Positions 7,746-16,516 of a DNA stretch of 27,031 nucleotides are shown in pieces. Where the stretch lies: positions 1 through 27,031 of the IMG/VR virus record IMGVR_UViG_3300043331_001805. One strand, given 5' to 3'. A program made the position numbers and the translations under genes. The number at the start of each line of letters is the position of its first letter. The stretch's first letter is position 1. The notes under the pieces are model-generated. The model did not search any database, was not told the origin of the DNA, and was given only the letters and a program-made list of their open reading frames with translations. The stretch comes from a virus.

Positions 7746-8225
7746 ATGCAGATCAACGTTGTTCCGATTGTACGACCCATCCCGCTGCGGGAGTATGCGC
7801 CGGAGTATGAGGCCATCACGGTCTGGTGCCGCGTCAACCCCAGCCGCGCGACCTTGGACCAGTTCACGCAGCTGCAGGAGGAGATGCGCTGCATCGAGCA
7901 GGACCAGCAGGAGCTGGAGGCGCAGCTGCAGCAGACCCCACTGGAGCCGCAGGCGCTGCAGGCGCTGCTGGGACCGTTGGTGGAGCAGATGCGGCACAAC
8001 TCGCAGCAGACCTTCGGCTGGTATGCGGTGCTGTGGAGCGAGGGCAAGGACCCGGCCACGCACTGGACCGCTGAAGGTGTTCAGGCCCTGGCCAGTAACC
8101 AGGACGAGCCGGCGCTGTGGCTGTGGCTGTGCCAGCGCTCGTGGGATCTGATCAACGAGCACCGCGCCACGCGAAAAAAAGTATCCGCACCGCGCTCAGT
8201 GAGTTTGCCGAGCGCGGTGCGCTGA
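7746..8225 (+). CDS. Tail assembly chaperone, short form (lambda gpG analogue)
   Basis: This 159-residue zero-frame product starts at ATG 7746 behind a GGGGGAGG site (7732-7739). It is helical and Gln/Glu-rich (residues 38-85 with a coiled-coil-like stretch), and ends at TGA 8223-8225 with a short Ser/Pro/Arg tail. In lambda-like phages the short form outnumbers the frameshifted form and the two together hold the tape measure protein during tail assembly. The placement between the tail tube and tape measure genes, and the slippery site at 8174-8180 before its stop, are strong evidence for this role even though the sequence is not recognisably gpG. Confidence 0.85.
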   Translation: MQINVVPIVRPIPLREYAPEYEAITVWCRVNPSRATLDQFTQLQEEMRCIEQDQQELEAQLQQTPLEPQALQALLGPLVEQMRHNSQQTFGWYAVLWSEGKDPATHWTAEGVQALASNQDEPALWLWLCQRSWDLINEHRATRKKVSAPRSVSLPSAVR

Positions 8226-8452
8226 CCGATCCGTTTCTGATCGACCTGCACGTGGCGCGGGTCATCAACGCGGTCAGTGGCGGGGTGCTGGTTGGCGCGT
8301 GGGACGTGCCGCAGTTAGACGAGGCCACGGTGGAAGGGTACTTGGCTGTACGGTATGAGCTCCCCCGGCAGCGACAGGCGGCTGCCAAGATCGAGCAGGC
8401 CAAGGCGAAGTTTCGAGACGCGATCCTGAAACGCGGGAACAGGCTGCACTGA
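7746..8452 (+). CDS. Tail assembly chaperone, -1 frameshift product (gpG-T analogue)
   Basis: If ribosomes slip one base back on A AAA AAA (8174-8180), reading continues in the frame of codons from 8180 and ends at TGA 8450-8452, giving about 235 residues: 145 from the zero frame and 90 from the second frame. The second-frame part is a conserved-looking domain (ALTDPFLIDLHVARVINAV... WDVPQLDEATVEGYLAVRYE) ending in a basic helix. It has no start codon with a ribosome site of its own; the only ATG, at 8117, lies deep in the first gene. The stop overlaps the tape measure ATG (TGATG), coupling their translation. This layout is the lambda G/GT arrangement found in most long-tailed phages. Confidence 0.85.
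8174..8221 (+). other. Programmed -1 ribosomal frameshift signal
   Basis: The heptamer A AAA AAA occupies 8174-8180 in the right phase: zero-frame codons are CGA AAA AAA GTA, and the -1 frame reads AAA AAA AGT. Five bases later a perfect 12-bp stem begins, 8186-8197 pairing with 8210-8221, with a 12-nt loop. Slippery heptamer, short spacer and GC-rich hairpin are the standard parts of a -1 frameshift site, and the site lies 43 bases before the zero-frame stop. Confidence 0.9.
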
Positions 8453-10098
8453 TGGCAACCCAGCAATCCGTCCTAGAGCTGATCCTCAAGACCATCAAGA
8501 CTGGCGAGGGCATTGAGGAGGCCGAGCGCGAGCTGGCCGAGCTCAACAAGACGCAGCAGGAGTCCACCAGCACCGTCAAGGAGAGCAAGTTCTCCTGGAC
8601 TGAGCTGAAGAGCGCCATCGACATCGGCAAGCAGGCGTTCCAGGCAGTGGCGGGCACAGTGCAGGCCGTCATCGGTCCGGTCATCGACTACGGCAAGCAG
8701 GTGCGCGACCTGAGTGCCTTTACGGGCGCAGGTGCCGAGGACTCGTCTGAGCTGATCCAGGTGCTAGACGACCTGGGCGTGGAATACGGCACGCTGCGCA
8801 CCGCTGCCAAGAGCCTGACCGAGAACGGGCTACAGCCCAACCTCAAGACCCTGGCGGAGCTGGCGGAGCAGTACAACGCCATTCAGGACCCGGTTGAGCG
8901 CAGCCAGTTCCTCATCGACCAGTTTGGCGCACGCGCGGGACCGCAACTGGCCTTTGCGCTGGAACAAGGCAAGGACGCGCTGCTGGAGATGGGCGAGGCC
9001 GCGCGTGAGACCGGGCTGGTGGTGGGCGAGGACTTCCTGGACCGAGCGCGGCAAGCTGAGCTGGCGCTGGACGACTGGGAGGACAGCGTCCTGTCGCTCA
9101 AGATCGCTTTGAGCGAGACACTGCTGCCGGCCGTGACCGGAGTCACCGAGGCAGCCGCCACGCATGTGAGCACCATCGGCAATGTGGTGCGTGCCTTCCA
9201 GGAGGGCAAGCTGGGGCTGGGCGAATACGTCGCCATGAGCTGGGACGTAGTGTACGGCTCTCAGACTATGGCGGACGCCAACGCCACGCTGGTGGAAAAA
9301 CTGTATGGCCACCAGAGCGTGCTGGATGAGCTGGACCCCAAGCTGGAAAACAATGCCGGCCGGCTGAACGATGCTGCGGCTGCCAGCAGTGAGGCTGCGG
9401 CTGCCACTGGCGCATACGACTTCATGATCGACACCGCCAAGGGCAGCACGGACGACTACAACAAGGCACTGGACGAGCAGCAGAAGCTTCTGCAGGAAGT
9501 CAACAAGTGGACCAAGGAGTACTCGACCTCGCTGGCGTATGCCGAGGCAGTCAAGTATCTGGATGCAGACGCTGCCCTGTTCCTGGGTGCGCAGCTGGGG
9601 GTGGTGGACTTCAACACCGTAACATTGCTGGGCCGACTGCCACAGCTCATCGCACAGTGGGATCTGGACAAGAGCGGCAAGATCGACAACGCTGAGGAGA
9701 CGCGCGGCTTCACAGCCGCCATGTCGGCTCTCAACGACGAGTTGACCGAGGCCGACGGCCGCGAGACCACCTCACACCACTCCCACACCACCGAGTATCT
9801 GTATCAGGGTGTGCCGCCGGAAGCCATCAGCGAGTCGCTGAGCATTGGTGCGCACACCCCATATGCGGGTGGGGGAAACTACGGCACAGGACCGATCCTT
9901 ACGGGGGAGGATGGCGTCGAGCTGCTCTGGCCCAGCCAGGGTGGCAGCGTGACGAGCAACGCAGACGTGCGCCGTCTGATTGCTGCGCTGGAGGTCATCG
10001 CAGGCATGGGAGGCGGTGGCATGGTCAACAACATCTACACCTCGCAGGCGGACGTGGACCTGGCCTTCCTGCGGGCACAGGCAGGAGGCCGGCGATGA
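8452..10098 (+). CDS. Tail tape measure protein with an EF-hand calcium loop
   Basis: A 548-residue protein in the tape measure slot after the chaperone pair. The N-terminal half is helical: residues 10-45 form a charged coiled coil, residues 55-80 a small hydrophobic/glycine segment, and residues 85-260 repeat tape-measure-like features (LRTAAKSLTENGLQPNLKTL; DQFGARAGPQLAFAL), also seen in Mu-like and lambda-like tape measures. An Ala-rich stretch spans 305-320. Residues 404-415 are a canonical EF-hand loop, DLDKSGKIDNAE, with Asp at 1, 3 and 9, Ser at 5 and Glu at 12. The C-terminal part (430-548) is a Gly-rich, probably beta, tail-tip portion. It is short for a tape measure, so a tail of roughly 80 nm would be expected from the usual length rule. 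Its ATG shares TGATG with the frameshift product. Confidence 0.85.
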   Translation: MATQQSVLELILKTIKTGEGIEEAERELAELNKTQQESTSTVKESKFSWTELKSAIDIGKQAFQAVAGTVQAVIGPVIDYGKQVRDLSAFTGAGAEDSSELIQVLDDLGVEYGTLRTAAKSLTENGLQPNLKTLAELAEQYNAIQDPVERSQFLIDQFGARAGPQLAFALEQGKDALLEMGEAARETGLVVGEDFLDRARQAELALDDWEDSVLSLKIALSETLLPAVTGVTEAAATHVSTIGNVVRAFQEGKLGLGEYVAMSWDVVYGSQTMADANATLVEKLYGHQSVLDELDPKLENNAGRLNDAAAASSEAAAATGAYDFMIDTAKGSTDDYNKALDEQQKLLQEVNKWTKEYSTSLAYAEAVKYLDADAALFLGAQLGVVDFNTVTLLGRLPQLIAQWDLDKSGKIDNAEETRGFTAAMSALNDELTEADGRETTSHHSHTTEYLYQGVPPEAISESLSIGAHTPYAGGGNYGTGPILTGEDGVELLWPSQGGSVTSNADVRRLIAALEVIAGMGGGGMVNNIYTSQADVDLAFLRAQAGGRR

Positions 10099-12674
10099 GC
10101 TTCTGGGGCATCCTGGTGCCGGAGGCGGGCACCAACCTTATCCTCAATCCTTCCGCCGAGCTGGACGGCTACACCGGCACGCACGGCAGCAGCTCCCTCT
10201 CGCGCTCGACGCTGTATGCGCGCTCCGGGCTGTACCACTGGCTTGTGGACGTGAGTGCCACCAATGCGGGCATGACCTGGACGGTGAGCGCGCTGGCCAA
10301 CGCCATCCACTACTTCAGTGTGTACGTGTACTGGGGCAACAGTGGCACCATTTACAGCACGCTGCAGGTCTCGCCCAACAACGTGGACTGGGTGTCTGCC
10401 ACGCTGCTCAATCGCGGGCTGCACTGGGCACGCGTTGGCTTCCAGCTGCCAGCTGCCTCTTGCTCCGGCTCAACCACGCTGCGCATTCGCTCCACCGGCA
10501 GCACCGACTATCGCCTGGACTGCGCGCTGCTGCAGCAGCTGGAGTACCCCACCACCTATTTCGACGGCGACAGCTCTGTGTTCTGCCGCTGGACCGGGCT
10601 GCGGCACCTGTCCAGCAGCACGCGCTCCGCCTCCGACCGCATGGCCGGCCGCGAACGGGATCTGTACGACGACTACGGCATCGGTGTGCGGCGCGAGTTT
10701 CAGGGTGCGGGCATGCCGCCCTTGAGCAATGTGCGACAGGCACTGGGCGCACAGGAGGGCAGCAGCTACCAGGGCACGGCCGTACAGTCGCGAACGATGG
10801 TGCTCACGCTTGACATCGAGGGCAGCAGCTGGGAGGGTCTGCACTCCAAGCGTGCGGACCTGATCGATCTGATTCGCCCCAACGCCACGATGGGCAACCA
10901 GCCCTTCGTGCTGGTGTACAAGGGTGCTGAGGACGCGCCACGCAAGCTGTATGCTGCCTTCCGCTATGAGGGCGGCATGGAGCTCAATGGGCCTCCCGGC
11001 TGGACGGAGACACCTGGCTTCCGGGTGGCGGCTGAGGACCCGTTCTGGTATGAGGACGACCGCATCACTCGACGCGAGTCCGGAGCCAGTACCTCCTCCT
11101 CGGTCAGCAATGCCAACTACGTGATGCGCCGGCTGCGGTCTACGGGTGTCTGGTCTGCGCTGGGCAGTGGCATGAACGCCCAGGTCAACTGCATTGCGAT
11201 AGATGAACGTCGTGGGCGCATCTACTTTGGTGGGACGTTCACGACCGCCAATGGGGTGACCGTCAACCGCGTGTGCTATTGGGATGGGACGACCTTTGTC
11301 GCGATGGACAGCGGGGTGAACAACGCAGTTCAAAGCATTGCCATCGCGGCCAATGGGGATGTGTGGGTGGGTGGAAGCTTTACCACGGTGGGGTCGGGCG
11401 CGACCGCCTGCGATGGGCTGGCAGTCTGGGACGTCAGCGCCAGCACCTGGACGGCCGTCAATGTTGCAACGGGCGGCAGCAGCGCTATCTACAGCATGGT
11501 GCTGGACGGTGCGGGCAACCTGTACATTGGAGGCAACTTCACCGATTGGAACGGTGACGCAGACATCGACTATGTCGCCATGCGCAGCGCAGCCGGCACC
11601 TGGACGCAGCTTGGCACCTCACCTTTCAGCAGCACCCGCTATCCCAACAACCACCACGCGATGGCCATCGATGCGGACGGCAACTTGTGGAGCGGCTCCG
11701 GCACGTCAGGCGGCACCTCCCAGGCCATCCTGGTGAAGTGGGACGGCTCTACCTGGACCACCGTTGCGGCGACCCTTGGAGGCGGTGGGCTCAACGACCA
11801 GATCTACGCGCTGCTGTTCGACGCGCTGGGCGACCTGTACATCGGCGGCAGGTTCACTGCCTTCGCCTCACCCAATGCGGTGGATGCGGAAGCCATCGCG
11901 GTCTACAACGGCAGCGCGGTTGCGCAGGTGGGGGGTGGCCTGGGCGATCCCGGCACCGGGCAGGACGTGTATGCCCTGGCGTTTCACGATGGCTTGCTCA
12001 TCGCTTCTGGCAACTTCACCGAGGTGGCGGACTCGTCCCTGACGTTCGGAGAGCGGATTGCCGCCTGGAACGGCTACACCTGGCTGCACATGGATGTGGA
12101 TCTGCCCAGCACGCCCATTGTGTACGACGTGGTGTCCTATCGCGGCGATCTGTACATCGGCTACAGCTCCAACGGCAGCGCCACGGTCAGCGCGCTCCCC
12201 AACATCGGAGGTGCTGGTCTGGAGCCAGTCGGCAGTGCGGATGCCTATCCGGAGGTCACCATCCTGGGCTCAAGCTCAAGCGTGTCCACCCTGCGCTACA
12301 TCGAGAACGTTACGACCGGCCACCGGCTGTACTTCAACTTGGAGATCCAGCCCGAGGAGGTCATGATTATTTCCTTTGCGCCCGGCATGCGCGGGGTGTA
12401 CAGCGAATGGACCAGCCGGCCGTCGCAGAGCATGCAGTACCTGCCGGATGCCGCCGACTTCAGCGCACCCTTCATGGGCTGGACCAACCGCGCCAACGTG
12501 CAGCGGATCACCGGACAGCCACTGCCGGGCAGCGACCTGGCAGCCTTCAAGCTGCTGAGCCCTCTGAACGGCTACAACAGCATTGCCGTGTACCTGACGA
12601 GCAGCGGCAACGACCACGTCCTGATGTTTCACTGGCCAATGCGACACTGGACGGCAGACGGAGTAGCCCCATGA
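10095..12674 (+). CDS. Distal tail (Dit-like) protein with a carbohydrate-binding-like N-domain and an inserted seven-bladed beta-propeller
   Basis: An 859-residue tail tip protein. Residues 10-158 form a jelly-roll-like domain of the TNLILNPSAE...YFDGD type that is common in phage minor tail proteins and carbohydrate-binding modules. Residues about 185-325 match the first half of a Dit/minor tail protein, ending in RVAAEDPFWYEDDR. Residues 716-859 match its second half, with the usual AYPEVTILG, IENVTTGHRLYFNLEI and EEVMIISF strands. Between them, residues about 347-715 hold seven repeats of about 50 residues, each with an hhGGxFT-type strand: 377, 424, 477, 531 (degenerate), 582, 636 and 687 (degenerate), together with WDGTTF/W or equivalent strands. 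Seven such repeats fit a seven-bladed propeller. The ATG overlaps the tape measure stop (ATGA). Host binding by the propeller is inferred. Confidence 0.82.
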   Translation: MSFWGILVPEAGTNLILNPSAELDGYTGTHGSSSLSRSTLYARSGLYHWLVDVSATNAGMTWTVSALANAIHYFSVYVYWGNSGTIYSTLQVSPNNVDWVSATLLNRGLHWARVGFQLPAASCSGSTTLRIRSTGSTDYRLDCALLQQLEYPTTYFDGDSSVFCRWTGLRHLSSSTRSASDRMAGRERDLYDDYGIGVRREFQGAGMPPLSNVRQALGAQEGSSYQGTAVQSRTMVLTLDIEGSSWEGLHSKRADLIDLIRPNATMGNQPFVLVYKGAEDAPRKLYAAFRYEGGMELNGPPGWTETPGFRVAAEDPFWYEDDRITRRESGASTSSSVSNANYVMRRLRSTGVWSALGSGMNAQVNCIAIDERRGRIYFGGTFTTANGVTVNRVCYWDGTTFVAMDSGVNNAVQSIAIAANGDVWVGGSFTTVGSGATACDGLAVWDVSASTWTAVNVATGGSSAIYSMVLDGAGNLYIGGNFTDWNGDADIDYVAMRSAAGTWTQLGTSPFSSTRYPNNHHAMAIDADGNLWSGSGTSGGTSQAILVKWDGSTWTTVAATLGGGGLNDQIYALLFDALGDLYIGGRFTAFASPNAVDAEAIAVYNGSAVAQVGGGLGDPGTGQDVYALAFHDGLLIASGNFTEVADSSLTFGERIAAWNGYTWLHMDVDLPSTPIVYDVVSYRGDLYIGYSSNGSATVSALPNIGGAGLEPVGSADAYPEVTILGSSSSVSTLRYIENVTTGHRLYFNLEIQPEEVMIISFAPGMRGVYSEWTSRPSQSMQYLPDAADFSAPFMGWTNRANVQRITGQPLPGSDLAAFKLLSPLNGYNSIAVYLTSSGNDHVLMFHWPMRHWTADGVAP

Positions 12675-13846
12675 GCTATCGCGCTGAGCACGAGATCCAC
12701 CTGGTGGGCGACGATGGCCAGCGGCTGGGGCTGCTGGAGGAGCACGGTGGGTTCACCTATACCTACACCCTGGATGATGTCGGGCACTTTCGGATCGATC
12801 TGCGCGAGCGCGGTCTGACACCTCAGTTGGTGCGGGGTGGGTGGGGTGCGGCATCCTTCCCGGTCGTGGCGCTGCAGGCACGCAAGGACATGCGGGTGGA
12901 GTTCTGGCGCAGACCTGCCGGCGGACCCATGCGGCTGAGCTTCGCCGGTCTGCTGCGTCGGCGTCTGCGCAGCCTGAGTGACCGTCTGGTCGGGCTGCGC
13001 CGGCTGCAGGGTGCTGGGCTCAATGAGCTGTTGGCGCGCCGCATCGTGGCGTATGCGGCCGGCAGTGCCCAGGCACAGATGTCGGACGAGGCGGGCGACA
13101 TGATGACCGAGGTGGTCAAAGACAACATGGGCACAGATGCTGCCACGGAACGGCAGTATCCCAGCGACCACTTCGAGGTTGAGTCGGCTATCAGCCTTGG
13201 GCCTCCTATTGCCAAGAGCTTCGCATACCGCAATGTTCTAGGTCTGCTGCAGGAGCTGGCAGATGTCGCGCGGCAGCAGTCGTATTTCGACCCGACGATG
13301 GAGCTGCACTTTGGGGTGGTGCCACAGGGGACCAGCAAGCTGATCTTCCGGGTGCGAGGTACGGTGTGGGGTGTGGACCGCACCGGGCACCAGCCATTCG
13401 GCACGCGCTGGGGCAACCTGGCAGCGCCGGAGTTGGATGAGGACGCGACCGACGAGCGCAATGCGGTGTATGCCCTGGGGCAGGGTTTGGAGAGCAACCG
13501 CAACGTGCAGCTCAGCGACGACAACGTGGCGATGGTGCAGTCCATCTGGGCTCGGCGCGAGGCCAGTCTCAACGCTTCCCTGCAGAGCACGGATGTGGCG
13601 GTGCTGGCCGAGGCGGCAGCGCACCGCGCGGCCCACAAGTCGGTCACAACCTTCCGCGCCAAGCTGCTCGACACCCCTGGCAGCCGCTTCCAGGTGCACT
13701 GGAACGTGGGCGACCTGCTGCCCATCGAGGAGTTTGGGATGCAGTTCAATGCCCTGGTGCGCAGCGCCACAGTGAGCGTAGACACGTTGGGCTTTGAGCG
13801 GATACAGGCGCAGATTGAAGCACGCCTGCCCACAGGAGAGCTCTGA
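12671..13846 (+). CDS. ReqiPepy6 Gp37-like tail hub protein
   Basis: A 391-residue protein that follows the distal tail gene with an ATGA overlap (12671-12674). Its N-terminal HLVGDDGQRLGLLEEHGGFTYTYTL and DDVGHFRIDL strands, the Arg-rich central part, and the C-terminal FQVHWNVGDLLPIEEFG...ATVSVDTLGFERIQAQIEAR match the general plan of siphovirus ReqiPepy6 Gp37-like/Tal baseplate hub proteins. These form the trimeric hub that closes the tube below Dit and carries fibres. Residues about 95-140 are unusually Arg/Leu-rich. I assign the family from pattern and position, with moderate certainty. Confidence 0.75.
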   Translation: MSYRAEHEIHLVGDDGQRLGLLEEHGGFTYTYTLDDVGHFRIDLRERGLTPQLVRGGWGAASFPVVALQARKDMRVEFWRRPAGGPMRLSFAGLLRRRLRSLSDRLVGLRRLQGAGLNELLARRIVAYAAGSAQAQMSDEAGDMMTEVVKDNMGTDAATERQYPSDHFEVESAISLGPPIAKSFAYRNVLGLLQELADVARQQSYFDPTMELHFGVVPQGTSKLIFRVRGTVWGVDRTGHQPFGTRWGNLAAPELDEDATDERNAVYALGQGLESNRNVQLSDDNVAMVQSIWARREASLNASLQSTDVAVLAEAAAHRAAHKSVTTFRAKLLDTPGSRFQVHWNVGDLLPIEEFGMQFNALVRSATVSVDTLGFERIQAQIEARLPTGEL

Positions 13847-14352
13847 TGGAGGCGCTGCTGCGCGAGATCGACGACCTCAGACGTCGGCTAGAGATCATCG
13901 AGACCTGGCCGCGACCGTTCTATGAGATTGGCGCTCGGGTCTATCACAACGCCAACCAGAGCATCAGCCATGCTAGTCTTACTGCCCTGGCCTTCAATAA
14001 TGAGCGCTTCGACAGCGGCGGATTTCACGACACCGCTACCAACAATTCGCGTCTGACCGTCCCGACTGGTCTGGACGGCAAGTATCTGATCTTTGGATCC
14101 GTTCGCTGGGCGACCTCTGCCACGGGCTACCGTGAGCTTTCCATTCGGCTCAATGGCACCATCCTGATTGCTGTAGATGCACGCGGCGCTGCGCCAACCT
14201 ACGGAACCTACGTGACCATCAGTGGCATCTACGACCTGTCGGCCGGAGACTATGCCGAGCTTATCGTCTATCAGGAGAGTGGGGGTGGGGCCTTGAATGT
14301 CGAATCGGCCAGCGCCTACTCGCCCGAGTTTGGACTGTGGCGGCTGTCGTGA
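13846..14352 (+). CDS. Trimeric tail fibre tip with a C1q-like head domain
   Basis: A 168-residue protein: residues 1-20 are a heptad coiled coil (MEALLREIDDLRRRLEIIE), likely to trimerise it. Residues 28-168 form a jelly roll like C1q/TNF-type fibre heads: ARVYHNANQSI, LTALAFNNERFDSGGFHD, SRLTVPTGLDGKYLIFGSV, ELSIRLNGT, YVTISGIYDLSAGDYAELIV and FGLWRLS. C1q-like knobs are common at phage fibre ends and in exosporium proteins and bind surface ligands. The ATG is in a TGATG overlap with the hub gene. Receptor binding is inferred. Confidence 0.78.
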   Translation: MEALLREIDDLRRRLEIIETWPRPFYEIGARVYHNANQSISHASLTALAFNNERFDSGGFHDTATNNSRLTVPTGLDGKYLIFGSVRWATSATGYRELSIRLNGTILIAVDARGAAPTYGTYVTISGIYDLSAGDYAELIVYQESGGGALNVESASAYSPEFGLWRLS

Positions 14353-16508
14353 GCAAGCACCCCACCGGCAAAGGCTACTTCATCTGGCAACTGGAACGCT
14401 GCGCCAACGGTCACCCTGGCCGGCTGGCAGAGCAGGCCCAGCGCGCGGGTTTGAGCTGGGTGGCGTTCAAGACCCACAACGGCACCGCCACGCGCAACGG
14501 CAATATCACACCGCACGTGGCAGCCCTCAAGGCAGCCGGGATCGAGTGCTGGGGCTGGGGCTACTGCTATGGCATCAACCCCACCGGTGAAGCCGACATT
14601 GCACTGCGGCGCACACACCAGTTCGGGCTGGACGGCTACTTCATCGATGCTGAGGCGGAGTACAAGACAGCCGGTGCGCGCAGCAAGGCAAGGCTCTTCA
14701 TCGAGCGCATGCGGGCGGATGCGCCTGAGCTGCCGCTGGGGCTGTGCTCCTATCGCTATCCGAGCGTGCACCGTGAGCTGCCCTGGGACGTGTTCCTGCC
14801 AGCCTGTGACTTTCATGCACCCCAGGTGTACTGGCTGGAGGACCCGGACCCAGCCGCACCCATCTACAACCTGCAGCGCTCCTATCGTGAGCTGACGGCG
14901 CTGCGTGCGTTGCCCTTCATCCCAATCGGGGTCTGCTCTCCCAACGATGCCGGCACCTGGCTGCCAACCTCCGTGCAGGTGGACAACTTCGACCGAGCCG
15001 CGCGCGACGCAGGCTTGCCAGGGGTGGGCTGGTGGAGCTGGGAGCATGCGGAGCGTCGGCTTGTCATGTGGAGCTCAATCAGCATGCACAACTGGTCCAC
15101 CCCTACCCCACCGCCCATTCAGATGCCCATGCCACGCTTGAGCCACGACAGCGGCTCCCGTATTGGGGCGCACGTGCTGCAGCCGGATGCGGTGCGTGGG
15201 CTGCAGCAGCAGCTGGTAGCGGCTGGGACACACCTGGCGGCTGTGCTGGCGGTAGAGAATGCCGGGGTGCTTATGGAGCTCAAGGCACTCTCGCCGGCGA
15301 CGGCAACCTTCTGGCGACTGTTCACTCCCGGCTGGGATGCCTGCGACGGCATTGAAGGCTGGAGCGACCTGCTCATCGGGGAGCAGGCCGGACGCGTCGT
15401 CGAGTATGCCGCCCAGCGCTATGCGCAGCTCAGTCCAGAGGAGCGTGCCGCCATCGACTGGATCGTGCTGCTCAACGAGGCGGACCCTCCCGGTGTGGAG
15501 GGTTGGCGTAGGTTTGGTCGCTTCATCCGCCAGCTGGCGCTGACGGCCACGACCGCTGGGCTCAAGATCGCCACACCGGCTTTCAACTTCGGCACACCCG
15601 AATACGACGAGTGGCAAACGTTCATCGCGGAAGAGCCCATTGAGGCGCTGGTGGAGGGTGGACACGTGCTGGTGATACACGAGGGGGTGGCACCGCACGG
15701 CACCGAGCCACTGGCTGCGGACCAGCACCCCATCCCAGGCGCACCGGCCGTCCCCATGGGCGCCGGCAACAAGGCTTGGCGCTATCGCTACTTCTACGAT
15801 GCGCTGGCGCGCGCGCATCGTCCCTGGCCACTGCTGCTGGTGGGGGAGTTCTATGCCGGTGGTGGCTACAGCAGTCTGGCGGAGGCGCTGCTGCGACACG
15901 TGCTGTACGATCAGCAGACGGCGCGCGACCCGTATGTCATCGGGGTGTGTGGCTTCACGATGGATCCGGATGCCAGCTGGCAGGCGCAGAACTACAATCC
16001 GCTTTACACCAGCCAGGGCTTCAAGGACTACCTTATCAGCCAGCGCGCGCGGCGCAACAGCCCACCCGGCAGCAAACCCTCGGTCGCACCCATTGTTCAG
16101 GAGGAAGGCATGGTCCAGTACTTGTTGACGGTGGACGATAGTGTGAGCATCGGAGAGCTGCGTGAGAAGCTTGGAGCCACGCGCATCTTCGACGCACGCA
16201 TCTGTGTGTATGTGGACAACGTGCCCCAGCCACCCAGCTGGGACGAGCGCATCCCGGACGGCCCCATCGCGCGACCCTGGCCGCTGGTCAAGCCACGCGA
16301 TGCTGACAACAATCCCGCCACGCCCAACACAGCCCGGATGTACGACTCGGCCGGTCGTGCGCTCACCATCACCCGCAGCAACCAGTTTGAGCTGCGCGAG
16401 AAGAAGACCCTGCCGGGTGGGCAGGTGCTGTTCCGCGTCCTGGACGCACCCCTCACGGTGGGCGGGGTGGTCTGGTGGGTGCGTGTGCAGGATGTTGTGC
16501 CCGTATAG
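14349..16508 (+). CDS. Two-barrel glycoside hydrolase with a C-terminal SH3-like region (endolysin or tail hydrolase)
   Basis: A 719-residue protein starting at GTG 14349, in a GTGA overlap with the previous stop; a GTG at 14337 is also in frame but overlaps more. Residues 5-245 are a TIM-barrel resembling GH25-like or DUF-type lysozyme folds, with a DGYFIDAEAE strand bearing Asp100, Glu102 and Glu104, and aromatic strands GWGYCYGIN and YRYPSVH. A Pro/Ser/Thr-rich linker (249-264) follows. Residues about 270-570 are a second barrel of clan GH-A type, with Asn376-Glu377 as the acid/base pair (WIVLLNEAD) and Glu500 as a likely nucleophile (LLLVGEF). Residues about 585-719 end in beta strands like a cell-wall-binding SH3 (RSNQFELRE... 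VRVQDVV). Because it lies after the fibre gene and just before the holin candidate, it may be an endolysin or a virion depolymerase. The sequence cannot decide which. Confidence 0.78.
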   Translation: MSKHPTGKGYFIWQLERCANGHPGRLAEQAQRAGLSWVAFKTHNGTATRNGNITPHVAALKAAGIECWGWGYCYGINPTGEADIALRRTHQFGLDGYFIDAEAEYKTAGARSKARLFIERMRADAPELPLGLCSYRYPSVHRELPWDVFLPACDFHAPQVYWLEDPDPAAPIYNLQRSYRELTALRALPFIPIGVCSPNDAGTWLPTSVQVDNFDRAARDAGLPGVGWWSWEHAERRLVMWSSISMHNWSTPTPPPIQMPMPRLSHDSGSRIGAHVLQPDAVRGLQQQLVAAGTHLAAVLAVENAGVLMELKALSPATATFWRLFTPGWDACDGIEGWSDLLIGEQAGRVVEYAAQRYAQLSPEERAAIDWIVLLNEADPPGVEGWRRFGRFIRQLALTATTAGLKIATPAFNFGTPEYDEWQTFIAEEPIEALVEGGHVLVIHEGVAPHGTEPLAADQHPIPGAPAVPMGAGNKAWRYRYFYDALARAHRPWPLLLVGEFYAGGGYSSLAEALLRHVLYDQQTARDPYVIGVCGFTMDPDASWQAQNYNPLYTSQGFKDYLISQRARRNSPPGSKPSVAPIVQEEGMVQYLLTVDDSVSIGELREKLGATRIFDARICVYVDNVPQPPSWDERIPDGPIARPWPLVKPRDADNNPATPNTARMYDSAGRALTITRSNQFELREKKTLPGGQVLFRVLDAPLTVGGVVWWVRVQDVVPV

Positions 16509-16516
16509 GAGGACCT

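Noticed and set aside
8117-8452. Independent gene starting at ATG 8117
   Set aside because: It has no ribosome site and starts inside the upstream gene; the slippery heptamer and hairpin show it is the -1 extension.
14337-14348. Start of the glycosidase at GTG 14337
   Set aside because: GTG 14349 forms the GTGA overlap used elsewhere in this operon; the longer start is possible but not better supported.
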